A stretch of 64,000 nt of DNA from Triplophysa rosa (lineage: Eukaryota; Chordata; Actinopteri; Cypriniformes; Nemacheilidae): positions 14,725,154 to 14,789,153 of the forward strand of contig NC_079902.1 of NCBI RefSeq assembly GCF_024868665.1. Direction: 5' to 3'. A program made the position numbers and the translations under genes. The notes beneath the pieces were generated by a model. That model ran no database searches, was not told the origin of the DNA, and saw only the letters and a program-made list of their open reading frames with translations. This document shows, one piece after another, positions 37,801 through 49,003 of the stretch. The first letter of the stretch is position 1; each line of letters opens with the position of its first letter.

Positions 37801-40154
37801 ATTGCCCGGTCCGTGATTGATTGATTAGGACTGACAGAGCCTTAGAGCGAACGTAAACAGCTTCTTTCCCCCTCCCACTTGCACCCCGTGGATATTGACA
37901 ACCCTGGGTGGCCATCCATCCGACTATCCATCTCTTCATTCATCCATTCAGGAGCCCCTGGCTTTCACTCGAGTGTCTGTTTAGCGGTGACTAGTTGGCG
38001 AGAGATGGACAGAGCCTTTGTTTGAAGGTCTCTGATGTTTAGAGGTTGGACTACTGAATGTGTTGATTGTGGTGGAGGAGAAATATATGAGGCCTGACCC
38101 TAAGGACATGCTGAAGTGAATACGCTAACACATTGAGCTGTATAACCTGATCCGTGACAGTTAGTTATCCCACTGGGCCTTGTGAGGGTATGAAGACGAT
38201 GAATGTCAACATGGGTTTGCTTGTGTGAAATTACGTTCAAGCATTGCTGTACTTGAACTTTAAGACGTGAGTGTGTCTTATCGGTAATGTAATTGCTTGT
38301 ACCTAATTGTAATATTAGCTTGTTATGATCTTGTGAAAGAAAATCAACAACATATTTTCACTGATCAGAAGCCCTCGTGAGGTTTTAAGCGTGTGTGTGC
38401 ATGTTTGCGGTATTGCGCGTGTGCACGGCACATGTGTGATGTGTGAGCTTTAGCTAAAAACTCTGATTGATGACTGGCTCCCAGCAGTTAATTGACAGGA
38501 AATGGCCACCAGTGGCCTTTGACCTCATCAACCTTTAAACCCTCTCACTGTTAGCAGAACACTGAATATGTGTGTAGGCGAGCACCATGCGTGAGTCACA
38601 GGAGATCTGGATTTTGTTCAGGACACACTGCCCACAGTTTGCTCTTTGTTGTAAACATCATTGCAGTTCTATGGTATATGAGCTTTATTGTGCACCAGTG
38701 TCTGTCTCTGGTTGTTCAGAATTCAGAATTTCTAATCCAGTTTGAAATATAATTAGTTTGCAACTGCCTAGTGTCAAATTGTTTAATAAATGCCATTCGG
38801 TTGGGGTGAGTACACAACATATGCTTGGCTGAATGAGCTGTCCATCATACGCAGCCAATCACTTGAGACTAATTGCATGCTGGCGGTAATGTCGTGGGCG
38901 GAGCTTGGACCCAATTGCCTTTGATTCCCACTTGTGTGATATTAATTACCTCAAGTCAAGTAAACAAGTTAGGAGGGTTGTTCCAGTGAAACAAGGGTTT
39001 CCCCACAATGCTTTGTCTTAATTATCCAATTTTTCCTGATTAGATTGAAACTTGAACCCCATAAATGAATTCATTAGTTGATGGAATCCCCAGAAACCGA
39101 GCGAGAAGTGCGTAAGGCAAACGACCATTTGTTTCCTGTCGAGTGTTTTCCTTTCCGAAAGGCTTTGAATCACCATCTTTATTGATTAATATTTCATTTT
39201 TCCACGCATTCATTTTTCATGAATCGAAGCACAATCCCTTTGGGGAATTCAGAAGACGTTCTGAACAACCTACACACATCGCTGCATGGCTGACGAATGT
39301 CCTTTCTTAAGAATGTCCTTTCATTGCCCCGCAGAGATTGATTCATTGATTCAGAATTGTAGTCGTCAACTATTATAGCACATCTGGGTGCTTAATCGTG
39401 TCAAAATATTTCTGAGATATACCTCAGTGTTCAGTGATGCAAGGTTGATGGAGTCAAAGGTCAAACTAAGGTTATAATGTCAGCACAGGCCTTTATCCAT
39501 GTGAGAGCCAAAACCCTTCTGATTGGCTCAGCCGTGCTCGCTTCTATGAGGTGAGAGGCGAGCTGACACCTCCACCGCCCGGGAGAAAAATATCACTCCA
39601 TAAATCTGCATTCCCTCCATTTTTCACTCGTTTCGCTCTCCTCTACTTCACTCCCCCTCCACCTCATCCCCCATGGCTTCTTGTTCTCTCCTTGTTCCTC
39701 TAGCCATCGCTTTACCGTGGCTGTACCAATCAATCCGTCCTCTGCTTTCTCTTGTCTTGTCTTTTTTTTTGTACTCGTTTCTTCATTCCTTTTCTCATTT
39801 ACCAAGCATGTAAGAGTGGTAAGCCTGTGTTTTCCTTAATTAATCGCTGAGCTGGCTTTTTTACGCTCTAGATTACTAAAGTCGCTGATACGATGCGAGC
39901 AGTTGTTTAAGGTGGTTCCCTGAGGGAAAACCGGGCATGTTGACAACGGATGCTCCTCTGCTGGGTAACAAAAGACAGGATGGCTGCGTTGTTGGGAGAA
40001 TGTATGACAGGACGGATCTGTTCCTATCAGAGTGACTTGTGCTTGAGTTTAATTATTCTCTTGTTTCAGTAATGGACTTTTGGAGCATCAGAGCTCAAAT
40101 GAGATGTGAGAGGCAGGAGACAATTAATTGCGTTTTCTCCTCCCCACACAGAGG

Positions 40155-40187
<33 letters not shown>

Positions 40188-40419
40188 CACACACTAATGG
40201 TGTATAGTGGACTTCTGTGGATGCGGCTCCTCTCTGTGTGATTTTTTAAAATCTAATAAAAACTCATATTTAATTTGATTTACAATCTTAAGGCATATTG
40301 AAGACTGTTTAGCTAAACAAGCAACTAATACTATGTTTTTAAATGTTTATATTATACTGTTTACGTTAAGTCACATGAACGTTTCATTTAGATTATATTT
40401 ATGCTTCAAAAATATCTAC
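34806..40419. other. Non-coding; unique blocks
   Basis: About 35285-35450 and 38840-39270 are repeat-free, with ATTAATTACCTC, GATTGATTAATATTTC and TCATTAGTTGATGG words, and may be conserved elements. The GTGGGGAC/GGGCACA pieces near 35590-35690 resemble an old copy of the GGGACC repeat. An (AC)n tract lies at 40154-40194. No gene is recognised. Confidence 0.5.
40154..40194. repeat. (AC)n microsatellite with one interruption
   Basis: About 20 AC units, interrupted once by GC. Confidence 0.95.
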
Positions 40420-40669
40420 TATAGACCACTTGATGACCACAAGATGTAAACACTGGTCCAGAGGTACTTACACTTTCATTTTAATATATTTTATTTTAAA
40501 CCTTCAATACACAATTCAATCGTAAATATATATTTTTTAACATTTTCATTCAGTTATAAATGTTCTGTTGGCTGTATTTTGTTCAAACGTTTGTGCAGTG
40601 TTAAAAAAAACGGAGGTTCTTCCCAACCATAGTTGAACAGCGTGTTCACATCATCCAAAGTGGTCTATA
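40420..40669. mobile_element. MITE with TATAGACCACTT ends
   Basis: The left end TATAGACCACTTGATGACCA and the right end CATCCAAAGTGGTCTATA are inverted repeats, and an inner GTAAACACTGG/CGTGTTCACATC pair extends the match. At 250 bp with an AT-rich core, it has no coding capacity. Confidence 0.75.
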
Positions 40670-40691
40670 ATACAGTAACAAGCACAGTACA

Positions 40692-40807
40692 TTTACATGT
40701 ATGCATTTGACAAATGTATTTTTTTTATCAAAAGAGACTTCTTCTTCAAACCCATGGCCTTTGCGCTGCAAATGCAATGCTCAACCAACTGAGCCACAGG
40801 AAGAGTA
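40692..40807 (-). mobile_element. tRNA-derived SINE head
   Basis: On the minus strand it reads TGGCTCAGTTGGTTGAGCAT (A box) followed about 30 bases later by CATGGGTTTGAAG (B-box-like), as in a tRNA-derived SINE promoter. The body is truncated and diverged. It is not an intact tRNA gene because the B box is altered and no acceptor pairing is present. Confidence 0.7.
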
Positions 40808-42594
40808 ACCAGCTTTTATTTGTTCAGCTGTTAATAAGTCACCTTTTTGTACCATTAGTCACCAAATCCTTTGTAAACATCACAGATGTAATGAAGGTCG
40901 CAGACACGGGGGGTGCAACTTTAATTTACCTGAGCTTTAGAGCGCTTGCTAAAACCCAGCTTTCCCACTGATAAGCATTTTAATTCATTTAATATTTAAC
41001 AGAACCAACACTGGTGGTGAGTTATCTACTTAGTGACGTGACTTATCCTGTCATATCCGTCATTTTCACCCATTCAGGCCTATTTGGGAGATGGGTAAAC
41101 ACGTGATCGGTGAGTCAGGGTAATCTGTCCATCACCTCTTTTGTATTTATGTGCAGAAAAAAATAGGTTTTACTAATGTAAAGGACTAAATGAATTGGTT
41201 AGAAAGCGTGAGAGAGCATGAGCAAGAAAGAAAGAGTGTTCTGGTATTCAGTTTAGTTAGGGCTGCACATGACTCTTTCCTCTCATCCATACTAATGTCT
41301 CACTGCAGTGTGGAATGGGGCTGTTTTGTGTGTGTGTGTGAGCGAGTGTGTGCGCTCGTGCATATTTCTCTGTCCCTCTATTTGCACTTAGACTGTGGTT
41401 TTTGCATACAGATGAAAGGGGCAGCAAAAATTACACACACTTACACCCGCACCCAATCATTTGGACACGCACAACAGCTCCACACACAAAACATACATTC
41501 TAAATGACAAGCTATGAGAACAGGACATCTGTAATTCCCAGTGAAGAGTACTTTTAAGGAGTTGAACAGGTTTTCCTAGCTAGACGGGGGCTCTCGCTGT
41601 GGATATTTGTTTAATAGGTTTGTCTGCGCTTCGAGTGAAGAGCCCCAACACGCACACGCGCAGCCTACTTCAAAAGGTCGGACAATTGTGGATGGCTTGA
41701 TTTGCTTCTGAAAGGCCCCTGAAATAGAGATCAGGGGCCAGGTAAACACCCCCACCCCCTTCTCCCTCTTTCTGAACGTCCTCGTCTCTCTCGCACTCTC
41801 CTTCTTTTCCATCCTCCATTTGCTGTACCGTCATCACGCTCTCTCGCTCTCTTTTTCTCTTTCTCGCTACTCAAGTGCCCGTCATCTGCATCTCATTAAC
41901 TGTTATGCCAGAAGATAAAAGAGGCAGAGAAACAACAGAGAAAGGGAAGCCATGTTGATCTGTTTCTCTATCTTTATTTATCCTTATTTGATTTATCAAA
42001 GCCAATAAATGGACATTTGGATGAGTAAACTTATGTGGAATGCTTTTACACTGTGTGCGTGTGTGTAGTATTGTTCAGCACTAATGAGGCATTTATCTGA
42101 CGGGACTGAACAGCATATTTAGGGGGTGATGGATGATATTGCTGTTTTTGGTGAGTGTGTGTTAAGATCAATGCAAATGTGTGCGTGTGTGTGCGCATAT
42201 TGGCATGTGTGCGCATAGATGCTTTCATGCATGTTGAATTCTCTCTCATTCTTTCTATCTCACTCACTTATCTATTGAAAAGTCCTGCAGTACATTAAAC
42301 AGACCCCTTAGAAGTCGGTCACATTAGACCACATTAGTCACATTGCATTAAATAGCAACATTCCAAACCAAGTGGAATGGCAAACAAACAATGCTAGAGT
42401 TTTTTCCAGAGCTTCCTCTATTAGTCATTGTTTGAAGTCAGTTTTTCTTCAGTTTACCTGTTGTTGTTGTTTGTCACATTATGGACCTCTTCCACTAAAT
42501 TTGATAAAAGAAACGATCTTTCTTTCTACCTTTTAATTTAAACAGCAACTCCTGTTTTGTCATCTAACACAATGACATTTATATTAAGTGTAGC
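40808..42594. other. Non-coding
   Basis: The stretch is unique sequence with TG-rich (41325-41360, 42050-42070) and CT-rich (41755-41870) patches. No gene is recognised. Confidence 0.5.
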
Positions 42595-43052
42595 TTAAAG
42601 GGACAGTTCACCCAACAATAAAAATTCTGTCTTTATTTACTCACCCTCAAGTTGTTCCAAATCGGTGTCTTTGTTCTGATGAGCACGGAGAAACATATTT
42701 GGAATAATGCTTGTAACCAAACACTTCTTGGCCACCATTGACTCCCATAGTAGGAAAAATGACAATAGTAGTCAAAAGTACCCCAGAACTGTTTGATTTC
42801 CTACATTCTTCAAAATATCTTCTTTTGTGTTCAACAGAACAAAGACATTTCTAAAGCAATTTTTCCTACTGTAGTTACGGTAGTCAATGGTGGCCAAGAA
42901 CTGTTTGGTTACAAGCATTCTTCCAAATATCTTTCTCCGTGTTCATCAGAACAAATAAATGTTTTTGGAACTACTTGAGGGTGATCATCAGTAAATGGTG
43001 TCATCAGTAAATGATGACAGAATTTCCATTGTTGGGTGAACAGTTCCTTTGA
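42595..43052. mobile_element. Foldback MITE, copy 6, longest copy
   Basis: It runs from TTAAAGGGACAGTTCACCCA to TGGGTGAACAGTTCCTTTGA. The two arms are imperfect complements, for example TTGGCCACCATTGACTCCCA with TAGTCAATGGTGGCCAAGAA. Within the middle a second ATCTTCTTTTGTGTTCAACA motif suggests that part of one element is duplicated or inserted in another. AGTGTAGCTTA flanks it at 42587-42597 and 43052-43062. Confidence 0.85.
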
Positions 43053-43062
43053 GTGTAGCTTA

Positions 43063-44442
43063 GTGTAGTCTTTAAGTGTAGCTGTAGATGGCACAGAGAT
43101 CTTTGACATTCATCCTAAATTGTGAATACAGAGTAATAGTTTTATAGGTATATGAGCTGACAGCAGCCTGAGACTGTGGGGTTCCATACTCAACCACAGC
43201 AGGAAGCTATCTGTTATCTGTGGTGGTCACAAGCCATCTGATATTCCTCCATTTTTGTCAGTTCCTGGCTATATTTAGACCTGGCTATTGATCTGCGGAA
43301 CCCTAAATCAAACACCCATGTTAAAGCAATATAAACCGATCAGGTCATGTGACTGCACCATGCCATTTTGCCTTAAGTATCCATAATCCATCCTAACACA
43401 CTCATTTAAACACTTTAAACATGACCACTGAATTTAGCAGTTCATATGTACTATGTTGTGACATTTTGCTCATTCTTTTACAGTTGTTATGCATGCAACT
43501 TTATGACCTCATATTATTTGAGGTACTAAATAAAAATACTTTCTCAATATTAACCTATGCATAAACTCCCAATTTACACATTTGCTGTATTCCATCTCAT
43601 TTCTCCATGTGTGCATGTTTTATTTTGATCAATCTCTCGTTGACCTTGTTTATGTCCGACTGAAATAGACTGAAATCTCAGAAAGTTGGTAACAAGCATT
43701 TTGACACATCGTTGGCCGCTTCTCTCCTACAGACAAAAATCGGTCTTCCGTCAGGGCTGGCTTGTTTCAATATTCCAGTCTGTTGAAATGTTAATGCTAT
43801 TCAGATTCTTGTAGACATCAGAAAGGCTTTTAAGATTTAAAGCCCAGACATGCGGGGGACCTCGTCTGCGGAATCAGCTGTTGATAGTGAACAATGTCTC
43901 TGCCTAGAATGATAAAGGCCTTGCTTCAGACCACTGCTTGTATGTGCACGGAGAAGATTGGGACGGCTTTGTGTCTTAAGAGAGCCCATCCCAGCAGGAA
44001 GCCTGGTTGAATGCGAACGTTCTGTGGGGGACTCACGGCCCCACCAGCGGGCTGTGAACTGCAAACCGCCCCCCATGGCTCTTCTGAAGAACCAAACCTG
44101 CTTTTGGTCTGACTTAATGGCTGCCGTTTAAAAGCAGCAAGGACAAACAATAAGAGGCCAAGCGGCAGAAAAGAAACTAGTGTGCTGACTGGACTGGATC
44201 CGCCGCAGCCGCGGTGTGTTTGATGGTCTGATATGGTTGGAGGTAATTCTATTCATTGCATTCATTCTAAACAAACAAAAATGTTACAGGAGATAAATGG
44301 GGGTTGCTTCAGTTAAGCCACAGAAAGGCTTTGAGATTTATGGTTTAGTAGAAGATAAAAGTCAGACCCAGCCTGTCTGTGCCTATTGGGAATGCTGCGA
44401 CTATGTCCAACCTGTGGGAATTGTTGTATCTTGTTCTGTAGT

Positions 44443-44480
<38 letters not shown>

Positions 44481-44700
44481 CCTCCCTTGAGATCCCATGG
44501 TTACTGCTGGGCATGTTGACAGGAAAAGGTGTTACCTTTGGGTACTCATCCCAAACATAACCTAATTAAATTAATTCTACTTTACTGCACTGGTGACAAA
44601 AATACACCATTGCTAGCATCACGTTCAAAATTAGCAAAATTCAGCAGCAGGGCTCGCAAAAATAGACAAAGCAACACTAATAATATAGAAATAAATGTGA
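43063..44700. other. Non-coding
   Basis: The stretch is unique sequence with one (CT)n tract. No gene is recognised; a short frame ending near 44560 spells GKGVTFG, which I considered as the missing pcdh1 RRVTF exon and rejected. Confidence 0.5.
44447..44477. repeat. (CT)n microsatellite
   Basis: About 15 uninterrupted CT units. Confidence 0.95.
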
Positions 44701-44773
44701 CCCAGGCTATGGTGTCAATAAACAGATTGTGGGTTTGATTTCCAGGAAATAAACATAAATAAAACAAATTACA
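44701..44773 (+). mobile_element. SINE fragment with B-box-like sequence
   Basis: GGTGTCAATAAACAGATTGT followed by GGGTTTGATTTCCAGG resembles the B-box side of a tRNA-derived SINE. It is short and without its A box. Confidence 0.5.
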
Positions 44774-44906
44774 CACAGCAAAATCGCCAGTGTTAAAAAA
44801 GGTCAAATTAACACTCACAGTGTTTAATCCACACTTTGAGAGTGTGGATTATATATACACTGTGCATGTTAATTTGACCTTTTTTAACACTGGTGATTTT
44901 ACTGTG
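44774..44906. mobile_element. 133-bp near-perfect palindromic MITE
   Basis: The left arm CACAGCAAAATCGCCAGTGT and the following AAAAAAGGTCAAATTAACA are mirrored by TGTTAATTTGACCTTTTTTA and ACACTGGTGATTTTACTGTG on the right. The centre TCCACACTTTGAGAGTGTGGA is itself a hairpin. The whole element could fold into a single long stem. Confidence 0.85.
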
Positions 44907-45695
44907 CATGTATATTTTGATGAAAAGAAAAAAATGCATCTTATACCAGCCTGAAGTAGCTATTTGTACTCCTGCCTGGGCGAGCTGGTCTGTTTTGCTA
45001 GTTTTATAGAGGGCACTTCAGTTTAAACCACCTAAAATCAGCTAACCTTAGGCAGCCGTAAACTGTTTTATTCCCAGTAGGGGAGTACGCTTTTATTATT
45101 ATTATTATTGATGTGGTATTAATATTTAATATTCTCTCATCATGCCTGAGCTAATGACCTTTACACATTCAAATCCATTAAGTGGTCACAGCTGCTAGTG
45201 CTTAGCTTAGTGCCATTCATTAGCCCTTGTGTTGATGCTATGCCTAAATATACATTTAAACCTCTTCGGGATGTTTTGGGTCATGACAAGGGTACGGCTG
45301 AAATGGAGTGATGGATATTCCCGTCTCTCCGACACAGCAGCAGTCTTGTCCGTGCATTGTGTTCGACTCCCTTCACCCTGGACCCTGTGACATTCCACCT
45401 AAGGGGATTAAACTTCACGGCTAGTGGCCAACTAAAGCATACTGTGTCTGTTTTGGACAAAGGAGATGTGGTGTGTGTGAAGGTTGACAACTTTGCTTTT
45501 GTTAGCCGAGATCGGTTTTTGTACCGTACATAGTATTGATTCAAATGGGAACATGAATCAAGTGTGTGTTAATGTTACATGTACTGTATATATCTGTTGT
45601 TGTTATTATTACGATTCTTTTTATTTAGGACCCACAGTAGATGTTCTCAAAGCTAAAAGTTACTAGACATGGTTGTGGTCTCAAAGGTTACAAAA

Positions 45696-45733
45696 TATGT
45701 GTGTGTGTGTGTGCGTGTGTGTGTGTGTGTGCG
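45696..45733. repeat. (TG)n microsatellite
   Basis: TG units with two GC interruptions. Confidence 0.9.
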
Positions 45734-45831
45734 TAGGGCTGTCATTTGAAGTCAGGTAAGGTGACATGCTTTCGTGGTGAGTATATAAATTACACTTCTT
45801 CCTGTCTGACGTATCAACTCGCTCTGCAACT

Positions 45832-45865
45832 ACACACACACACACACACACGCACACACACGCAC
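45832..45865. repeat. (AC)n microsatellite
   Basis: AC units with GC interruptions. It lies about 100 bp from the TG tract on the same strand, so the two tracts are complementary and could pair. Confidence 0.9.
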
Positions 45866-47469
45866 GTGCTCAAACAGGCGTACTCTCGCTCCTCCCGCTC
45901 TCTCACACCCCCTCCTGAGTAATTAATTTTCGTCCTGGCTGTCTACGTGTTGAGCGCGTGCGAGAGGCAAAGGAGTTTGCTGCCTGTCTGCCTACTTGCC
46001 CGCCTGTCTCCTTGCCCGTGTCAATACTCATTTATCCGGCAGGAAAACAAATGTATTTAATCCCTGCTTGTCTTGTCCGCTGTTTGTATCCTATTCCTTC
46101 CTGTTCATATCCCCCTAACCGTGGGCTTCAGAATTTAGCGCAGCTGCCTTGACAATTGGAGCTTTTCGATGCCAGGACGGAATACCGAAGCCCCTCGTGC
46201 CCTTCTTTGGACCGAATGAATGGGACTTTGTCACTGATTAATGAGGTTAGGTGTTGAGAAGCCCCCCCGTGCGTTTGCTGTACTTCGTGAAGGTGTTTTG
46301 TCAGGCAAGTTTCGGTGATGTAAGAATTCGCACAGTGCACACGCACAAGTCAAATAAATTGCAGAATAAATAGTGACAGAGCGGAGGGTGGGAAAAAAGC
46401 ACCAGAGAGCATTTATGCCATCAATAGGAGCCTGTGATGTCAAGCAATTTATTTTCCTGCATTGTTCTGGTGTTTTTTTTATGTTAGCAGAGGGTAAGTC
46501 CCTGAGGTGCCACAATGAAGGTGAGGGAAACCTTCCTCCGCAAGCTTGAAAACCTTTTAGTGAACGCTTAGCTGTCAGAATGCGTATGAAATCTCAGCAC
46601 AGCGCGCGACTTCTGTGCTCCTTTTTCATTTAAAAAGAAGTCAAAGGGGTGTCAACTGTTGCTCATTTTCAGATTTTTCAGGCTGACTTGCTTTTTTCGC
46701 TTTTTCCTTATGCTATTTCTCTCCTCGCAAATGTCTATTCTTATTGCTACTTTAACGGTCCAAAACAACACTTCTACACCGTAAAGGTGCAATATTTTTT
46801 CTCTCTTTATTTTAACATGCCTGGACCTGAGACTTGAGACCTCTCTGGTGGGTGAATGAAGAGTGTAATGGAGGTAATGCGAGGTAATGTGAGTTTTTCT
46901 GGCTGACCAGCTGTGAATCTTTTTCCTTGGGCAGAACGATATTTTATCTTTAGTGCTTCTCCAGGAAAAAATACTGTTATAACAGATAACAGAAAAAAAA
47001 GGGATACAGTAAGCTTCCCTGCAAAAAACAACACCTTATGGTGGCTCGAACTGTTTTCGCAGGACTAAGCTAGTTTTATGGTCTTCAGCAGATTTAGCTG
47101 ATAGTTGTAAGCCATTCAACACAGACCAGTTTAACCAGTTTGTGAGACCAACTAAGCAACTTTCACTTCAGTCTTTTGTTTTGTGTTCATAAATAAAGAT
47201 CAAAGGTAAAAGCACAAGCTGCAGTGACTGAACAGTGAGATTACAGCGAATGCCTTGTTTAGCAGGAGAAATAAGCATGGTGGCAATCCTCACATTTTTT
47301 CATGCCAAACCATAAACATAAGTATTCTCAGTGCATGGGATTAAAAAAACGATTATGAGAAATAACAGTAGTAGTACAGAAGCAACTAATCTCCTGAATA
47401 AAGGATGAGGTAGACTTTTCCGTTAAAACACACTGCCAGTAAACACTATAAGCAACTCATGGTGACTCG

Positions 47470-47668
47470 TGTCACCGTGGGGACCAAAATTGAGGTCCCC
47501 ATTGGCAAAAAAAGCTTATAATTCGTACAGAACGATATTTTTTGAAAAATGCTAAAAGTTTTCTATGATCTTAGGTTTAGGAGTAGGGGATAAAATATAC
47601 AGTTTGTACAGTATAAAAATCATTATGCCTATGGACTGTCCCCACGGAGATAATAAACCAGACATGTG
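47470..47668. repeat. GGGACC-type dispersed repeat, copy 1
   Basis: It has GTGGGGACCAAAATTGAGGT and TCCCCATTGGC near the left, GTTTAGGAGTAGGGGATAAA in the middle, ATAAAAATCATTATGCCTAT, then GTCCCCACGG. The order is shared with the copy at 55390. A (TG)n run follows. Confidence 0.65.
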
Positions 47669-48859
47669 TGTGTGTGCGTGTGTGTGTATGCGATCACCTC
47701 TAGCAATCTCTCCTTGTGTGCATCTCATCATGGTAACTGCCTCCAAATGAAGCCGCTTTGGAACCGTGATTAGAAAATCGGTGGCCTATGAAAAGGCAAT
47801 TTATTGTTAGCATTGAGGTATTGATTGGACGGTGCAACAGTCAGTGGATGAGTCTCTGAACTCTTGCTCTGGACAGACTATAACAAACCATGGTAGAGGG
47901 CCATTTGAGATTCAATCCTCCAGCGGGATGCTTATAGTGTAGTGTCCCCTGGAGAAAAGCTGTCACTGTCGCTTGTGTGTTACAGCACCTTTCTTAATGG
48001 CACGAGAGGTTGAGAAAGAGTAACCAACCGGGAGGCCACGTTTTACTACGGTTGTCATAGTGACGTAGTTTTCATTTCCATAGCACCTGATTCAAAGCTG
48101 GTGGAATGTTTTGACCAAAATGAGTGAGGAATTGTCGATATTCTTGAATAGATTTTGTCATTTCTTGCAGACCTGAGAATTCCAGTAGCAACAGCAAGAT
48201 CGTGGTTTCCATTGAACGGGAAAATGTATGTGTTTGCATTGCAAAAGTAATGTTTTCATCCTTTGTTTAGCTTGTTGTAGAGAACATTAACATGAAACGA
48301 TGGTGGCAAATTAATGTGGCCATTTGCTTGATGTTTTTCATGGTCGAATTAAACAGGCTTGTTAAACTGCACTTTTCCCCCTCCCTTCTTCTTCCAGTTA
48401 TGGAACTTCGAGCCTTTACAGCTCACATAAAACATCATCTCCATTCACAGCGGGATTCGCTGACTCTGGATTTTTTATAGCGGCCTGCGATATGAGGTGC
48501 CCTACATTCAAAATAAACCAGCAAGCAATGCTCACAGCTACTTTTCTTTCTCTCCGTGCTATCTATAGCACACCACAGCTAACTGCATTGTCTATACGCT
48601 CCTTCCTCTGTTATAATCACCGCCTGTTTCCTCTCGCACCTTTGGCTGATTTCTCCCCTGTGATTTCTTTTTCTCCTCGTGCACCTTCTGCATTAAAATT
48701 CCCACTGACACACACATTTTCTCCCATCTCAGAGCAGCTGCCGTATGTTGTATATGAAGAGACTTCATATCTCCTGCTTAGACCCGGCTCAAAACATCCA
48801 TCCCTCTCTGTAAGGCTCAAGGGATGGTGAGGTCCATTCAGCCCAATATGTTCTCTCAC

Positions 48860-49003
48860 CCCACACACACACATGAGTGCACACAGGTAAATTTGTAACA
48901 CACACACAAACCACGCAACACACACACCACGCAACACGCTCACACCACACACACACGCACACAACCACACACACACACAACACGCACACACATCACACAC
49001 AAG
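48860..49003. repeat. Interrupted CA-rich tract
   Basis: Runs of CACACA are broken by CCACGCAACA and CACCACGC variants over about 140 bp. It creates long Cys/Val-rich open frames on the minus strand that are not genes. Confidence 0.85.

Larger units (their letters stand above)
44907..47469. other. Non-coding; old repeats and unique blocks
   Basis: About 44940-45080 contains ACCAGCCTGAAG, GAGCTGGTCTG and AACCACC blocks like a dispersed cyprinid MITE, and 47080-47160 has a similar ACCAGTTTAACCAG motif. A (TTA)n run lies near 45090-45108. About 46130-46460 is repeat-free and could be conserved. TG and AC microsatellites are annotated separately. Confidence 0.45.

Noticed and set aside
40692..40807. 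Possible tRNA gene on the minus strand
   Set aside because: An A-box-like start is present but the B box is diverged and there is no acceptor-stem pairing; a SINE head explains it.
44297..44560. Frame ending in GKGVTFG, considered as the missing RRVTF exon of pcdh1
   Set aside because: The basic residue pair is absent, the surrounding residues do not match the long tail, the frame runs through a (CT)n tract, and it stops shortly after.
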